A DNA stretch of 64,000 nucleotides from AP-15 sp963733945 (GTDB lineage Bacteria > Pseudomonadota > Alphaproteobacteria > ATCC43930 > CGMCC-115725): positions 62,001 through 126,000 of the forward strand of contig CAVTFD010000001.1 in the NCBI GenBank assembly GCA_963733945.1, written 5' to 3'. This document shows, in pieces, positions 53,969-62,183 of the stretch; position 1 is the first letter of the stretch, and the number at the start of each line of letters is the position of its first letter. The notes under the pieces were generated by a model that did not search any database, was not told where the DNA came from, and saw nothing but the letters and a program-made list of their open reading frames with translations. The position numbers were made by a program, and so were the translations under genes.

Positions 53969-55074
53969 GTGCATTCCGCATTGCGAATTTTTGCCGCGGT
54001 AGCTATCGCCCTCCGCCTGCTGTTGATGCAGGCGGCGGCGCAACAGCCCGCGGTGCCACCGCAGCCGGTCGCGGCGCAGCAGCCGGAGCCGGCGAATCCG
54101 CCGGCGTTCAAACCGGAACAGCTCGACCAGCTCTCGCGCCGATCGCGCTCTATCCGGATGAGCTGATCGCCCAGATCCTGACCGCCGCCACCTATCCTCT
54201 CGAGATCGTCATGGCGGCGCGCTGGGTCGCGGACCCGAAGAATGCGGCGCTGACCGGCGATGCACTGGCAAAGGCCCTAGAAGGGCAAAGCTGGGACGCC
54301 AGCGTCAAATCGTTGGTGCCGTTTCCCAGCGTCCTCAAGATGATGTCTGACCAGCTCGACTGGACGCAACAGCTCGGTGACGCCTTTCTCAGCCAGGAGC
54401 AGGATTGCCTTGCCTCGGTGCAACGCCTGCGACGCAAGGCGCAAGCCGCGGGAACCCTGAAATCGACCCTGCAGCAAACGGTGACGGTCCAAGCCCCCGC
54501 AGCGCCGCCGAGCGGCGCGCCGGCAACGATGGCGCCCGTCACCGAGGAACCGATCATTGCAATCGCGCCTACCGATCCGCAGCAAGTCTATGTGCCTTAC
54601 TATGATCCCGCTACGGCGTATGGCGCCTGGCCGTATCCGGATTATCAGCCATATGCCTTTCCGCCGCCGGTTGGTTACGGCATAGCCGCCGGCCTTGCGA
54701 CCGGTCTTGCCTTTGGCGCCGGGGTCGCAGTCGTCGGCTCGCTGTGGGGCTGGGGGCGTCCCAATTGGGGCGGCGGCAACGTCACGATCAACTCGAACCA
54801 ATTCAACCGCATCAACCTCAATCGCAACGTGGTTTCCGGCAACACGTGGCAGCACAACGCGGTACACCGCCAAGGCGTCGCTTATCGCGACACAGCGACC
54901 AGCCAGCGCTATGGCCGGGCGACGACCGGAGCCGCCGCCCGTGAGAATTATCGCGGGTACGCCGGACAGGGTGCGGGCGCCGCGGCGGGCCGAACCGGAG
55001 GCGTCGCAAGTGCCGCAGCGGCACGCCCCGCTACAACGCGCTCCGTCGGCTGGAGCCGCCGCCGTCGATGGTGA
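53969..55074 (+). pseudogene. DUF3300 gene, copy 1, frameshifted and truncated
   Basis: The same GTG start region as copy 2 (VHSALRIFAAVAIALRLL) runs to FKPEQLDQL and then breaks at about 54131, where copy 1 has lost one T (cagctctc against cagcttctc). The rest of the DUF3300 domain continues in the other frame (APIALYPDELIAQILTAATY). At 55030 the gene is cut by the duplication junction and reads into the SDR copy 2 end (RSVGWSRRRRW). The C-terminal Ala/Arg repeat and Gly/His tail are missing. It is a clear remnant. Confidence 0.85.
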
Positions 55075-55813
55075 TGATCGAGCCGGTGGTGTAGCCGGAT
55101 CTATCGGAGGCGAGGAAAGCAGCCATCCACCCGATCTCTTCGGGCTTGGCGGCGCGGCCAAAGGCCAACGGCTTCATGAACTCGGTCCAACGCTCGGCAT
55201 CGCCGAAACGGTCCTGGGCGCGGGTGCGCATCAGGGTGACGAGGCGCTCGGTCATGACCGGGCCGGGATTGATGCCGAGAACGCGCAACCCGTCGCGCGG
55301 CGCGGTGCCGCCCATCGCCCGGGTGAACGCCATCAGCGAGGCATTACCCGACGATCCCGCGATGTAGTCGAAATCGGGGTTTTCGCCGGCCGCGCCAAGG
55401 ATGTTGACGATGACCCCCTGTTTGCGCCCGCGCATCAGCGCATAAAAGCGCCGGGTCATGTTGATGTAGCCGAAGACTTTGAGGTCCCAGGCCTCGCGCC
55501 AGCGCGCTTCGTCGATCGCGTCGATATTGCCGCCGGGGATGGCGCCGGCGTTGTTGACCAGGATTTCGGTGTCGGCGCATTCGGCGGCAAGCTTGTCGAC
55601 ATTGCGGCTGTCGGAGAGGTCGAGCGGAAACACCCGCACCGCGACATTGTGCTTGGCGACGATCCCCGCCCGCGCCCCTTCGAGATCAGCCGCGGTGCGC
55701 GACACCAGCACGACGTCACACCCCTCCTCGGCCAATACCTCGGCGCAGGCCCGCCCGATCCCCTTCGAAGCGCCCGTCACCAGCGCCTTCTTGCCGCGCA
55801 ATCCCAGCTCCAT
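55031..55813 (-). CDS. SDR-fold protein lacking catalytic Tyr and Lys, copy 2
   Basis: 260 residues. It is identical to copy 1 except Glu for Lys in RACAEVLAEEG. The same replacement of Y-x-x-x-K by G-S-S-G-N is seen, so the change predates the duplication. Its last codons overlap the duplication junction with the DUF3300 remnant on the opposite strand. Confidence 0.88.
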   Translation of the reverse strand: MELGLRGKKALVTGASKGIGRACAEVLAEEGCDVVLVSRTAADLEGARAGIVAKHNVAVRVFPLDLSDSRNVDKLAAECADTEILVNNAGAIPGGNIDAIDEARWREAWDLKVFGYINMTRRFYALMRGRKQGVIVNILGAAGENPDFDYIAGSSGNASLMAFTRAMGGTAPRDGLRVLGINPGPVMTERLVTLMRTRAQDRFGDAERWTEFMKPLAFGRAAKPEEIGWMAAFLASDRSGYTTGSIITIDGGGSSRRSAL

Positions 55814-55843
55814 AGCGTCCCCCCTTTTCGAAGCTTCGGCATC

Positions 55844-56752
55844 CTAGCCGATCTTGCTCCAGGTCAACTCGTGCTTATTGTGAAAGAGGTGGCGCAGCTG
55901 CGAGCCCGGGATGGCGGCAAAGCGCCGGGCGATCTGGTGATCGGTCTCGCCCTGGAATTTGATCGTGCAAACAAAATTCCGGCAAATGCCGGCCCCGAGC
56001 CAGCGCTCGACCAATGCCAGCAGCCGCGCCGGATAGCACACGACATCCGAAAACAGCCAGTCGACCGGACCGATCGCGTTCGGATCGAGAGCAAAGGCGC
56101 TGTCGAGCCGGTGCTCGATGCCCGGCAGACCCGCGACCCGGGCCGCGAGCGGCGACTTGTCGACACTGATCACCCGCGCCTCCATCTGCTGCAACGCCCA
56201 GCTCCAGCCGCCGGGGCTGCTGCCGAGATCGAGGCAGATCTCTCCCGCCCCCGGCCGCCGGCCGATCAGGGTCAGCGCCTCCCACAATTTCAGATAGGCG
56301 CGGCTCGGCGGCCCGGCATGGTCCTCGACAAAGCGAACCTCGCCGTTTGGAAACGGGCTCGAGCAATGCGGTGACGCCAGCACCGTTTCGGCATCGAGCA
56401 AGGTCCACGAGCCGAGCGGCGCCGTCGGCGCCGGCATCCCGAAAACCAGGGGCCTGGCCGAAACCTTCGGCAATTGTTCCCGGATCAGCATCGCACGCCG
56501 GTGCAAAACCGGCGCATAAACCGCCCAATTGCGCTGGATGGCGCGCAATTTCGCCGCCGCATCGGAAATCGACTTGATCACGATCTCCCGCGGTTCGAGC
56601 CACACATTGGCCGCCCATGCCGCCGGCCGCGGCGCTCCCGCTGCGGTCAGGAGGCGGCGGTGTACGCGCTCGACCACCCCCAACTCCGCGGCGAGCTCGT
56701 CGACATACCCGTCCGCGGCGAGATAGGCGGTAGCGAACCATCCGGTCAGCAT
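55844..56752 (-). CDS. RlmM/FtsJ-like methyltransferase, copy 2 (intact)
   Basis: 302 residues from the ATG at 56752 (MLTGWFATAYLAADGYVDEL). The N-terminal domain precedes the SAM fold: LDLGSSPGGWSWALQQM, VDKSPLAARV, WLFSDVVCYP and CTIKFQGETD. It is the likely functional copy for 2-prime-O-methylation of rRNA, possibly the RlmM-type C2498 of 23S; the exact target is inferred from the fold only. It is divergent from the FGE gene, with a 120-base gap between the starts. Confidence 0.83.
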   Translation of the reverse strand: MLTGWFATAYLAADGYVDELAAELGVVERVHRRLLTAAGAPRPAAWAANVWLEPREIVIKSISDAAAKLRAIQRNWAVYAPVLHRRAMLIREQLPKVSARPLVFGMPAPTAPLGSWTLLDAETVLASPHCSSPFPNGEVRFVEDHAGPPSRAYLKLWEALTLIGRRPGAGEICLDLGSSPGGWSWALQQMEARVISVDKSPLAARVAGLPGIEHRLDSAFALDPNAIGPVDWLFSDVVCYPARLLALVERWLGAGICRNFVCTIKFQGETDHQIARRFAAIPGSQLRHLFHNKHELTWSKIG

Positions 56753-56872
56753 TGCATGCCGGGGCGGCTCTCGGCACCCAGGTTCACGTTCCGGCGGCAC
56801 TCGATTGACTTGATTCGACTGGCCGGCTCAGGATCGCTCGGCCTGGACACCGCATGTTGCTTCGCCCGCACA

Positions 56873-57838
56873 ATGGTCACGGACGGTGAGAGGATGGCGA
56901 TGGACGGCGACGACATGGTCCGGGTTCCCGGTGGCACGTTCCGTATGGGGTCGGACAAGCATTATCCGGAAGAAGCGCCGGCCCACCAGGTCAGCGTCGA
57001 TGCGTTCCGGATCGACCGGCGTCCGGTCACCAACCGGCAATTCAAGGAATTCGTCCGAGCGACCGGCCACGTCACCTTTGCCGAGATCCCCCCCGACCCC
57101 AAGGATTATCCGGGCGCATTGCCGCACATGATTTATGCCGGCTCGCTGGTGTTCACACCGCCCGCGCACCCGGTCGATCTGCGCGATTGGAGCCAGTGGT
57201 GGACCTTTCTGAAGGGAGCCGACTGGCGCCATCCCTATGGCCCGAAGAGCAATATCAATGGGCTCGATAACCATCCGGTGGTGCACGTTGCCTATGGCGA
57301 TGCGCTCGCCTATGCCCGCTGGGCGGGGAAGGATCTCCCGACCGAGGCCGAGTGGGAATTCGCCGCGCGCGGCGGGCTTGACGGCGCCGAGTTCGCCTGG
57401 GGCAACGAATTCACCCCCGCCAGCAGACATATGGCCAACACCTGGCAGGGCGAGTTCCCGCGCCAGAACCTGGCGCGCGATGGGTTCGAGCGCACCTCGC
57501 CGGTAACTGCGTTCCCGGCGAACGGGTACGGCCTTTACGACATGATCGGCAATGTTTGGGAATGGACGGCCGACTGGTATTCGCCGAAGCATCCGGTCGA
57601 GGCGCCAAAGGCCTGCTGTATCCCGGAGAACCCGCGTGGCGGGCCCGAAGCGGCGAGCTACGATCCCCGCCAGCCCGACATCAAGATCCCGCGCAAGGTG
57701 CTCAAAGGCGGCTCGCATCTTTGCGCGCCCAATTACTGCCGCCGCTATCGCCCGGCTGCGCGCCATGCGGAACCGGTCGACACATCGACAAGCCATGTCG
57801 GCTTTCGCTGCGTCATCCGAGGTGAGCGAAGGCAATAA
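56873..57838 (+). CDS. formylglycine-generating enzyme-like protein, copy 2
   Basis: 321 residues. It differs from copy 1 in QVSVDAFRIDRRPVTNRQF and AGSLVFTPPAHPVDLRD, but has the same active site (GGSHLCAPNYCRRYRPAAR) and GNVWEWTADWYSP. Both copies are open and so potentially functional. In the family this enzyme acts on sulfatases or related substrates, and no substrate gene is in this window. Downstream lies the DUF3300 gene with a 131-base gap. Confidence 0.88.
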   Translation: MVTDGERMAMDGDDMVRVPGGTFRMGSDKHYPEEAPAHQVSVDAFRIDRRPVTNRQFKEFVRATGHVTFAEIPPDPKDYPGALPHMIYAGSLVFTPPAHPVDLRDWSQWWTFLKGADWRHPYGPKSNINGLDNHPVVHVAYGDALAYARWAGKDLPTEAEWEFAARGGLDGAEFAWGNEFTPASRHMANTWQGEFPRQNLARDGFERTSPVTAFPANGYGLYDMIGNVWEWTADWYSPKHPVEAPKACCIPENPRGGPEAASYDPRQPDIKIPRKVLKGGSHLCAPNYCRRYRPAARHAEPVDTSTSHVGFRCVIRGERRQ

Positions 57839-57969
57839 GTCGCGAATTTTCGTATTGGCGCTTCTCGAAAGAACCGACGGCGGCAAAAGCGCCAACGGAC
57901 CCAGCGGGCGTAATGTCTTCCTTTCCGGAACGTTATGCCGTCGGCGACAGGGTGCTGAAGGAGGGTACG

Positions 57970-59448
57970 GTGCATTCCGCATTGCGAATTTTTGCCGCGG
58001 TAGCTATCGCCCTCCGCCTGCTGTTGATGCAGGCGGCGGCGCAACAGCCCGCGGTGCCACCGCAGCCGGTCGCGGCGCAGCAGCCGGAGCCGGCGAATCC
58101 GCCGGCGTTCAAACCGGAACAGCTCGACCAGCTTCTCGCGCCGATCGCGCTCTATCCGGATGAGCTGATCGCCCAGATCCTGACCGCCGCCACCTATCCT
58201 CTCGAGATCGTCATGGCGGCGCGCTGGGTCGCGGACCCGAAGAATGCGGCGCTGACCGGCGATGCACTCGCAAAAGCGCTAGAAGGGCAAAGCTGGGACG
58301 CCAGCGTCAAATCGTTGGTGCCGTTTCCCAGCGTTCTCAAGATGATGTCCGACCAGCTCGACTGGACGCAACAGCTCGGTGATGCCTTTCTCAGCCAGGA
58401 GCAGGATTGCCTTGCCTCGGTGCAACGCCTGCGACGCAAGGCGCAAGCCGCGGGAACCTTGAAATCGACCCCGCAGCAAACGGTGACGGTCCAAGCCCCC
58501 GCAGCGCCGCCGAGCGGCGCGCCGGCAACGATGGCGCCCGTTAGCGAGGAACCGATCATTGCAATCGCGCCTACCGATCCGCAGCAAGTCTATGTGCCTT
58601 ACTATGATCCCGCTACGGCGTATGGCGCCTGGCCATATCCGGATTATCAGCCATATGCCTTTCCGCCGCCGGTTGGTTACGGCATAGCCACCGGCCTTGC
58701 GACTGGTCTTGCCTTTGGCGCCGGGGTCGCGGTCGTCAGCTCGCTGTGGGGCTGGGGACGTCCCAATTGGGGCGGCGGCAACGTCACGATCAACTCGAAC
58801 CAATACAACCGCATCAACCTCAATCGCAACGTGGTTTCCGGCAATACCTGGCAGCACAACGCGGTGCACCGCCAAGGCGTCGCTTATCGCGACACAGCGA
58901 CCAGTCAGCGCTATGGCCGGGCGACGACCGGAGCCACCGCCCGCCAAAATTATCGCGGCTATGCGGGACAGGGGCGAGGCGCCGCAGCGGGCCGAACCGG
59001 AGGCGTCGCAGGTGCCGCAACGGCACGCCCCGCTGCACAGGCTCGCGTGGCGGCGGCTCGCCCGGCAGCGCAAAACCGCGTGGCGGCGGCGCGTCCCGCG
59101 GCGCAAAACCGTGTGGCGGCGGCGCGTCCGGGCGGACAAGGCCTTGCGGCGCGTCCCGGAGCCCAGACAGGCCGTCCCCAGGCTCTGGCGCAACATCCCA
59201 ACATCGCCGCCTCGCGCAGCGCCGGAGCGGGCGCCGCCGCTCAGCGCTCGGCCTTCAATCCCGGCAACGGCGCCCAGACCCGCGCCTATGCCCAGCGCGG
59301 TGCGGCGAGCCGCCAGCAGGTTACGGGACGGGCCCAGGGCGGCGGCGTTCAACGGGCCGGCAGCGGAGGCGGCTTTCACGGTGGCGGTGGCCACGGCGGT
59401 GGGGGCGGGGCCCGCGGCGGTGGGGGCGGATTCCATGGCCGACGCTGA
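57970..59448 (+). CDS. DUF3300 exported protein, copy 2 (full length)
   Basis: 492 residues from the GTG at 57970, which follows AAGGAGGG at 57957-57964; an upstream ATG at 57913 lacks such a site. Signal peptide ends near LLLMQAAAQQP. The DUF3300 domain (about residues 45-285) has LAPIALYPDELIAQILTAAT, QSWDASVKSLVPFPSVLKMM and QQVYVPYYDPATAYGAWPYP. The tail has an Ala/Arg-Pro-Gln repeat array and ends in a Gly/His-rich run (GGGFHGGGGHGGGGG). Followed by a DUF2950 gene; the two often pair. Envelope role inferred. Confidence 0.88.
   Translation: MHSALRIFAAVAIALRLLLMQAAAQQPAVPPQPVAAQQPEPANPPAFKPEQLDQLLAPIALYPDELIAQILTAATYPLEIVMAARWVADPKNAALTGDALAKALEGQSWDASVKSLVPFPSVLKMMSDQLDWTQQLGDAFLSQEQDCLASVQRLRRKAQAAGTLKSTPQQTVTVQAPAAPPSGAPATMAPVSEEPIIAIAPTDPQQVYVPYYDPATAYGAWPYPDYQPYAFPPPVGYGIATGLATGLAFGAGVAVVSSLWGWGRPNWGGGNVTINSNQYNRINLNRNVVSGNTWQHNAVHRQGVAYRDTATSQRYGRATTGATARQNYRGYAGQGRGAAAGRTGGVAGAATARPAAQARVAAARPAAQNRVAAARPAAQNRVAAARPGGQGLAARPGAQTGRPQALAQHPNIAASRSAGAGAAAQRSAFNPGNGAQTRAYAQRGAASRQQVTGRAQGGGVQRAGSGGGFHGGGGHGGGGGARGGGGGFHGRR
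59023..59142 (+). repeat. 33-bp tandem repeats inside DUF3300
   Basis: Two clear 33-base units, 59053-59085 and 59086-59118, encode AARPAAQNRVA in tandem. Degenerate partial units flank them (59023-59052 and 59119-59142). The array begins at the point where unit 1 of the 4-kb duplication was joined to unit 2 (55030 against 59032). Confidence 0.75.
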
Positions 59449-59475
59449 GGTCACCCCGAGCCGAGGAGGCGCCAC

Positions 59476-60444
59476 GTGAATATCTTACGGTTCGCCCCTC
59501 GGGCGCTCGTCGCTCCAATGGGATTGTTTTTAGCCCTATGCCTTGCGACCGGGCTCGAATGGCCGGCTCTGGCCGCTCCCACTGCTTCGATACCTGTCCG
59601 GCAAACGAGCTTCTCTTCGCCGGAGGAGGCGCTGAAGGCGCTGATCGATGCCTTGAAAGGCAACAATCTCTCCGCCGTGGCCAAGATTTTTGGGCCCGGG
59701 ATCGAGCCGATCCTCCATTCGGGCGACCCAGTCGCGGACAAAAATGCGCGGGAACGCTTCGTCGCCGCCGCCGATGAGCGGCACCATTTCGACGGATCGG
59801 GCAATACCCTCACCTTGGTCATCGGCAAAGATGACTGGCCATTTCCGATCCCGCTGAAGAAAGTCGACGATCATTGGCGGTTCGACACCGCGGCGGGAAA
59901 AGAAGAGATCCTTGATCGCCGCATCGGCCAGAACGAGCTGTCGACGATCCAGACGATGCTCGCTTATGTCGACGCCCAGCGCGATTTCGCCGATCTGCAG
60001 CGGCAGCAGAGCGGCACTGCCGAATACGCGCAGCACATCCTCAGCACTCCCGGCAAAAGGGACGGTCTCTACTGGCCCACGGCGGAGGGTCAGCCGCCGA
60101 GCCCTTTGGGCCCGCTGGTGGCTTCGGCGCGCGCCGCGGGTTATCGCCGGGGCGCGAAAGGGGAAGGGCCGACGCCTTATCACGGCTATTTCTTCAAGGT
60201 GCTGACCAGCCAAGGCCCAAACGCGCCGGGCGGTGCGGCCGATTACATCGTCAACGGCAAGATGATCGGCGGCTTCGCCCTCATCGCCTGGCCGGCGCGC
60301 TATGGCGATTCCGGCGTGATGACATTCATCGTCAATCACCAGGGGACGGTCTACCAGAAGAACCTCGGGCCGCAGACCGCTGAGATCGCCCGGGCCATTG
60401 ATACCTTCGATCCCGACCCCAGCTGGCAAAGAGCCCAGCCCTGA
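59476..60444 (+). CDS. DUF2950 exported protein
   Basis: 322 residues from a GTG with GAGGAGG seven bases before it. The signal peptide ends near PALAAPTAS. The DUF2950 domain has FSSPEEALKALIDALKGNNL, DDWPFPIPLKKVDDHWRFDT and YHGYFFKVLTSQGPNAPGGA, then YIVNGKMIGGFALIAWPA and GVMTFIVNHQGTVYQKNLG. Function is unknown; it is commonly encoded next to DUF3300, as here. Probably periplasmic. Confidence 0.88.
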   Translation: MNILRFAPRALVAPMGLFLALCLATGLEWPALAAPTASIPVRQTSFSSPEEALKALIDALKGNNLSAVAKIFGPGIEPILHSGDPVADKNARERFVAAADERHHFDGSGNTLTLVIGKDDWPFPIPLKKVDDHWRFDTAAGKEEILDRRIGQNELSTIQTMLAYVDAQRDFADLQRQQSGTAEYAQHILSTPGKRDGLYWPTAEGQPPSPLGPLVASARAAGYRRGAKGEGPTPYHGYFFKVLTSQGPNAPGGAADYIVNGKMIGGFALIAWPARYGDSGVMTFIVNHQGTVYQKNLGPQTAEIARAIDTFDPDPSWQRAQP

Positions 60445-60499
60445 CCGCTTGGCATCCCCGTCTTTTTAGCCACACCGCAAACCTGCGTCTCGCCAGTTC

Positions 60500-61303
60500 A
60501 TGATCCTCGGTCTCCTGCGAGAGTTGATCGATCTCGGTGTCGGTGTCTTCGGACTGGTTGTCTTTGCCGGGCTCGCATTGTCGGGTGAGATCGGCTTCCG
60601 AATCGGCCGCGGGCGAGCTCGCGCAGCGACGTCGCCTGACAGGGAGAGCGCCGGCGTCTCGACCCTGACAACCGGAATGCTGGGACTGTTGGCGTTCACA
60701 CTGGCATTGACCATCGGCTTGGCACAGGATCGGTTCGAGGCGCGGCGCCATGCAACCCTCGACGAAGCCAACTCGATCGGCACCGCTTGGCTCCGCACAC
60801 AGCTGGCCGGCCCGTCTGGAAAACCGATCGCGGCACTGATCGAGGATTACGCCCGCGGTCGGCTCGACTATCTCGTAGCGGCCAACCCGAATACGGCTGG
60901 CGAGGCGCTTGCGCGCACCAACACCTTGCAGACCGCGATCTGGCAGCGCAGCCTGACGGTATTGGCGGGAATGCCGCCGACATTGGCCTCTGCGCTGATC
61001 GCCTCCCTCAACGACATGTTCGACGCCAGCCTGGTACAGCGGTATGCGATGGAAGGCCGCGCGCCAACTGAGACGATGCTGATGTTACTCGGTGGCGCAA
61101 CGCTCGCGGTCGGCGCGCTCGGCTATCAGATGGGGCTTTCCGGCCGACGGCAGCTTATCCTGGCCCTGCTCCTGCTGCTGATGGTCAGCAGCGCTATGGC
61201 GCTGATCATCGATTTCAACCGGCCGCGTCTTGGCTTCACCCAGATCAATCCGGCTCCGCTGGTCTGGACGATCCAAGGCTTCGCCCCCACTCCGCCACGC
61301 TGA
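60500..61303 (+). CDS. DUF4239-like (bestrophin-like) membrane protein
   Basis: 267 residues with membrane segments at about 10-30, 60-80, 190-210 and 220-240. The block TTGMLGLLAFTLALTIGLAQ followed by DRFEARRHATLDEANSIGTA is the DUF4239 signature, and the conserved WLRTQLAG helix follows. Function is unknown; some related proteins are proposed ion channels. It follows the DUF2950 gene by 55 bases and may share its transcript. Confidence 0.72.
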   Translation: MILGLLRELIDLGVGVFGLVVFAGLALSGEIGFRIGRGRARAATSPDRESAGVSTLTTGMLGLLAFTLALTIGLAQDRFEARRHATLDEANSIGTAWLRTQLAGPSGKPIAALIEDYARGRLDYLVAANPNTAGEALARTNTLQTAIWQRSLTVLAGMPPTLASALIASLNDMFDASLVQRYAMEGRAPTETMLMLLGGATLAVGALGYQMGLSGRRQLILALLLLLMVSSAMALIIDFNRPRLGFTQINPAPLVWTIQGFAPTPPR

Positions 61304-61403
61304 GATAGCTCACGATGGCGCTTGGAGCGGGCCGAGCGGTTCGCGCCGCGATCGTCCGGCGAAGGAACTTGGCGCGCCTCGGCGCATTTGCCACAATCGC
61401 CTC

Positions 61404-62159
61404 ATGCTCGATGATCCCGCCATCGCCGAACTCGCCCGGATGATCGACGAAGCGCGCCGCGTCGTCGTCTTTACCGGCGCCGGCATCAGCACCGAATCGG
61501 GCATTCCCGACTTCCGCAGCCCCGGCGGCATCTGGACGAAAATGGCGCCGATCGACTTCGCCGATTTTCTCGCTTCGGAGGAGGCGCGCCGTGAGACCTG
61601 GCGGCGGCGCTTTGCGATGGAGGAGACCTTTCGCGCCGCGGAGCCAAACCGCGGCCATCGCGCGGTCGCCGAACTGGTCCGCCGCGGCACCGCCGCCGCG
61701 GTCATTACTCAGAACATCGACGGGCTGCACCAGGCCTGCGGCATTGCCGATGACCGGGTTATCGAATTGCACGGCAACACGACCTATGCCCATTGCCTGG
61801 ATTGCGCACGGCGCTACGAACTGGCGGCGCTGCGCCTTGCGTTCGAGCGCGACGAGGCCATCCCGCTTTGCGACGCCTGCGGCGGTTTCGTCAAGACCGC
61901 GACGATCTCGTTCGGCCAAGCGATGCCGCCCGCAGCGATGCAGCGCGCGCAGAGCGAAACCCTGGGCGCCGATCTGTTCATCGTCGCCGGTTCCTCGCTC
62001 GTGGTCTATCCCGCCGCCGCTTTCCCGGAACTGGCTCAACGCAACGGCGCAGCGCTGGTCATCGTCAATCGCGAGCCGACCGGGCTCGACGGCATCGCCG
62101 ATCTCGTGCTCCACCGCGCCATCGGCGAAACCCTCGGCAGGGCGGTCGGGGTCGAGTAG
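61404..62159 (+). CDS. cobB: NAD-dependent protein deacylase (sirtuin)
   Basis: 251 residues from the ATG at 61404; 58 further open codons upstream have no homology. The sirtuin core is VVVFTGAGISTESGIPDFRS (GAGIS), then VITQNIDGLHQACG (NID) and VIELHGNTTYAHCLDCARRY, with the catalytic His and the first zinc CxxC. The second zinc pair is CDACGGFVKT. FIVAGSSLVVYPAAAFPELA binds NAD. It removes acyl groups from protein lysines; the substrate specificity cannot be judged from the sequence alone. Confidence 0.93.
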   Translation: MLDDPAIAELARMIDEARRVVVFTGAGISTESGIPDFRSPGGIWTKMAPIDFADFLASEEARRETWRRRFAMEETFRAAEPNRGHRAVAELVRRGTAAAVITQNIDGLHQACGIADDRVIELHGNTTYAHCLDCARRYELAALRLAFERDEAIPLCDACGGFVKTATISFGQAMPPAAMQRAQSETLGADLFIVAGSSLVVYPAAAFPELAQRNGAALVIVNREPTGLDGIADLVLHRAIGETLGRAVGVE

Positions 62160-62183
62160 GATCGACCGGCAGGGAGCGCGTCC

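Larger units (their letters stand above)
51028..55030. repeat. 4.0-kb tandem duplication, unit 1
   Basis: This block (SDR, methyltransferase, FGE, most of DUF3300) recurs from 55031 at an offset of 4,003 bases at the SDR, falling to 4,001 at the FGE. Small indels between the copies and scattered substitutions show divergence. Unit 1 carries the defective methyltransferase start, the frameshifted and truncated DUF3300 copy, and an intact SDR and FGE. Confidence 0.9.
55031..59032. repeat. 4.0-kb tandem duplication, unit 2
   Basis: The second unit ends at 59032, inside the DUF3300 gene, where unit 1 ends at 55030. Both are followed by the dinucleotide CT, which is the only microhomology at the junction. 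The unit boundary falls at the start of a 33-bp repeat array in DUF3300, which may have aided recombination. Confidence 0.88.
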
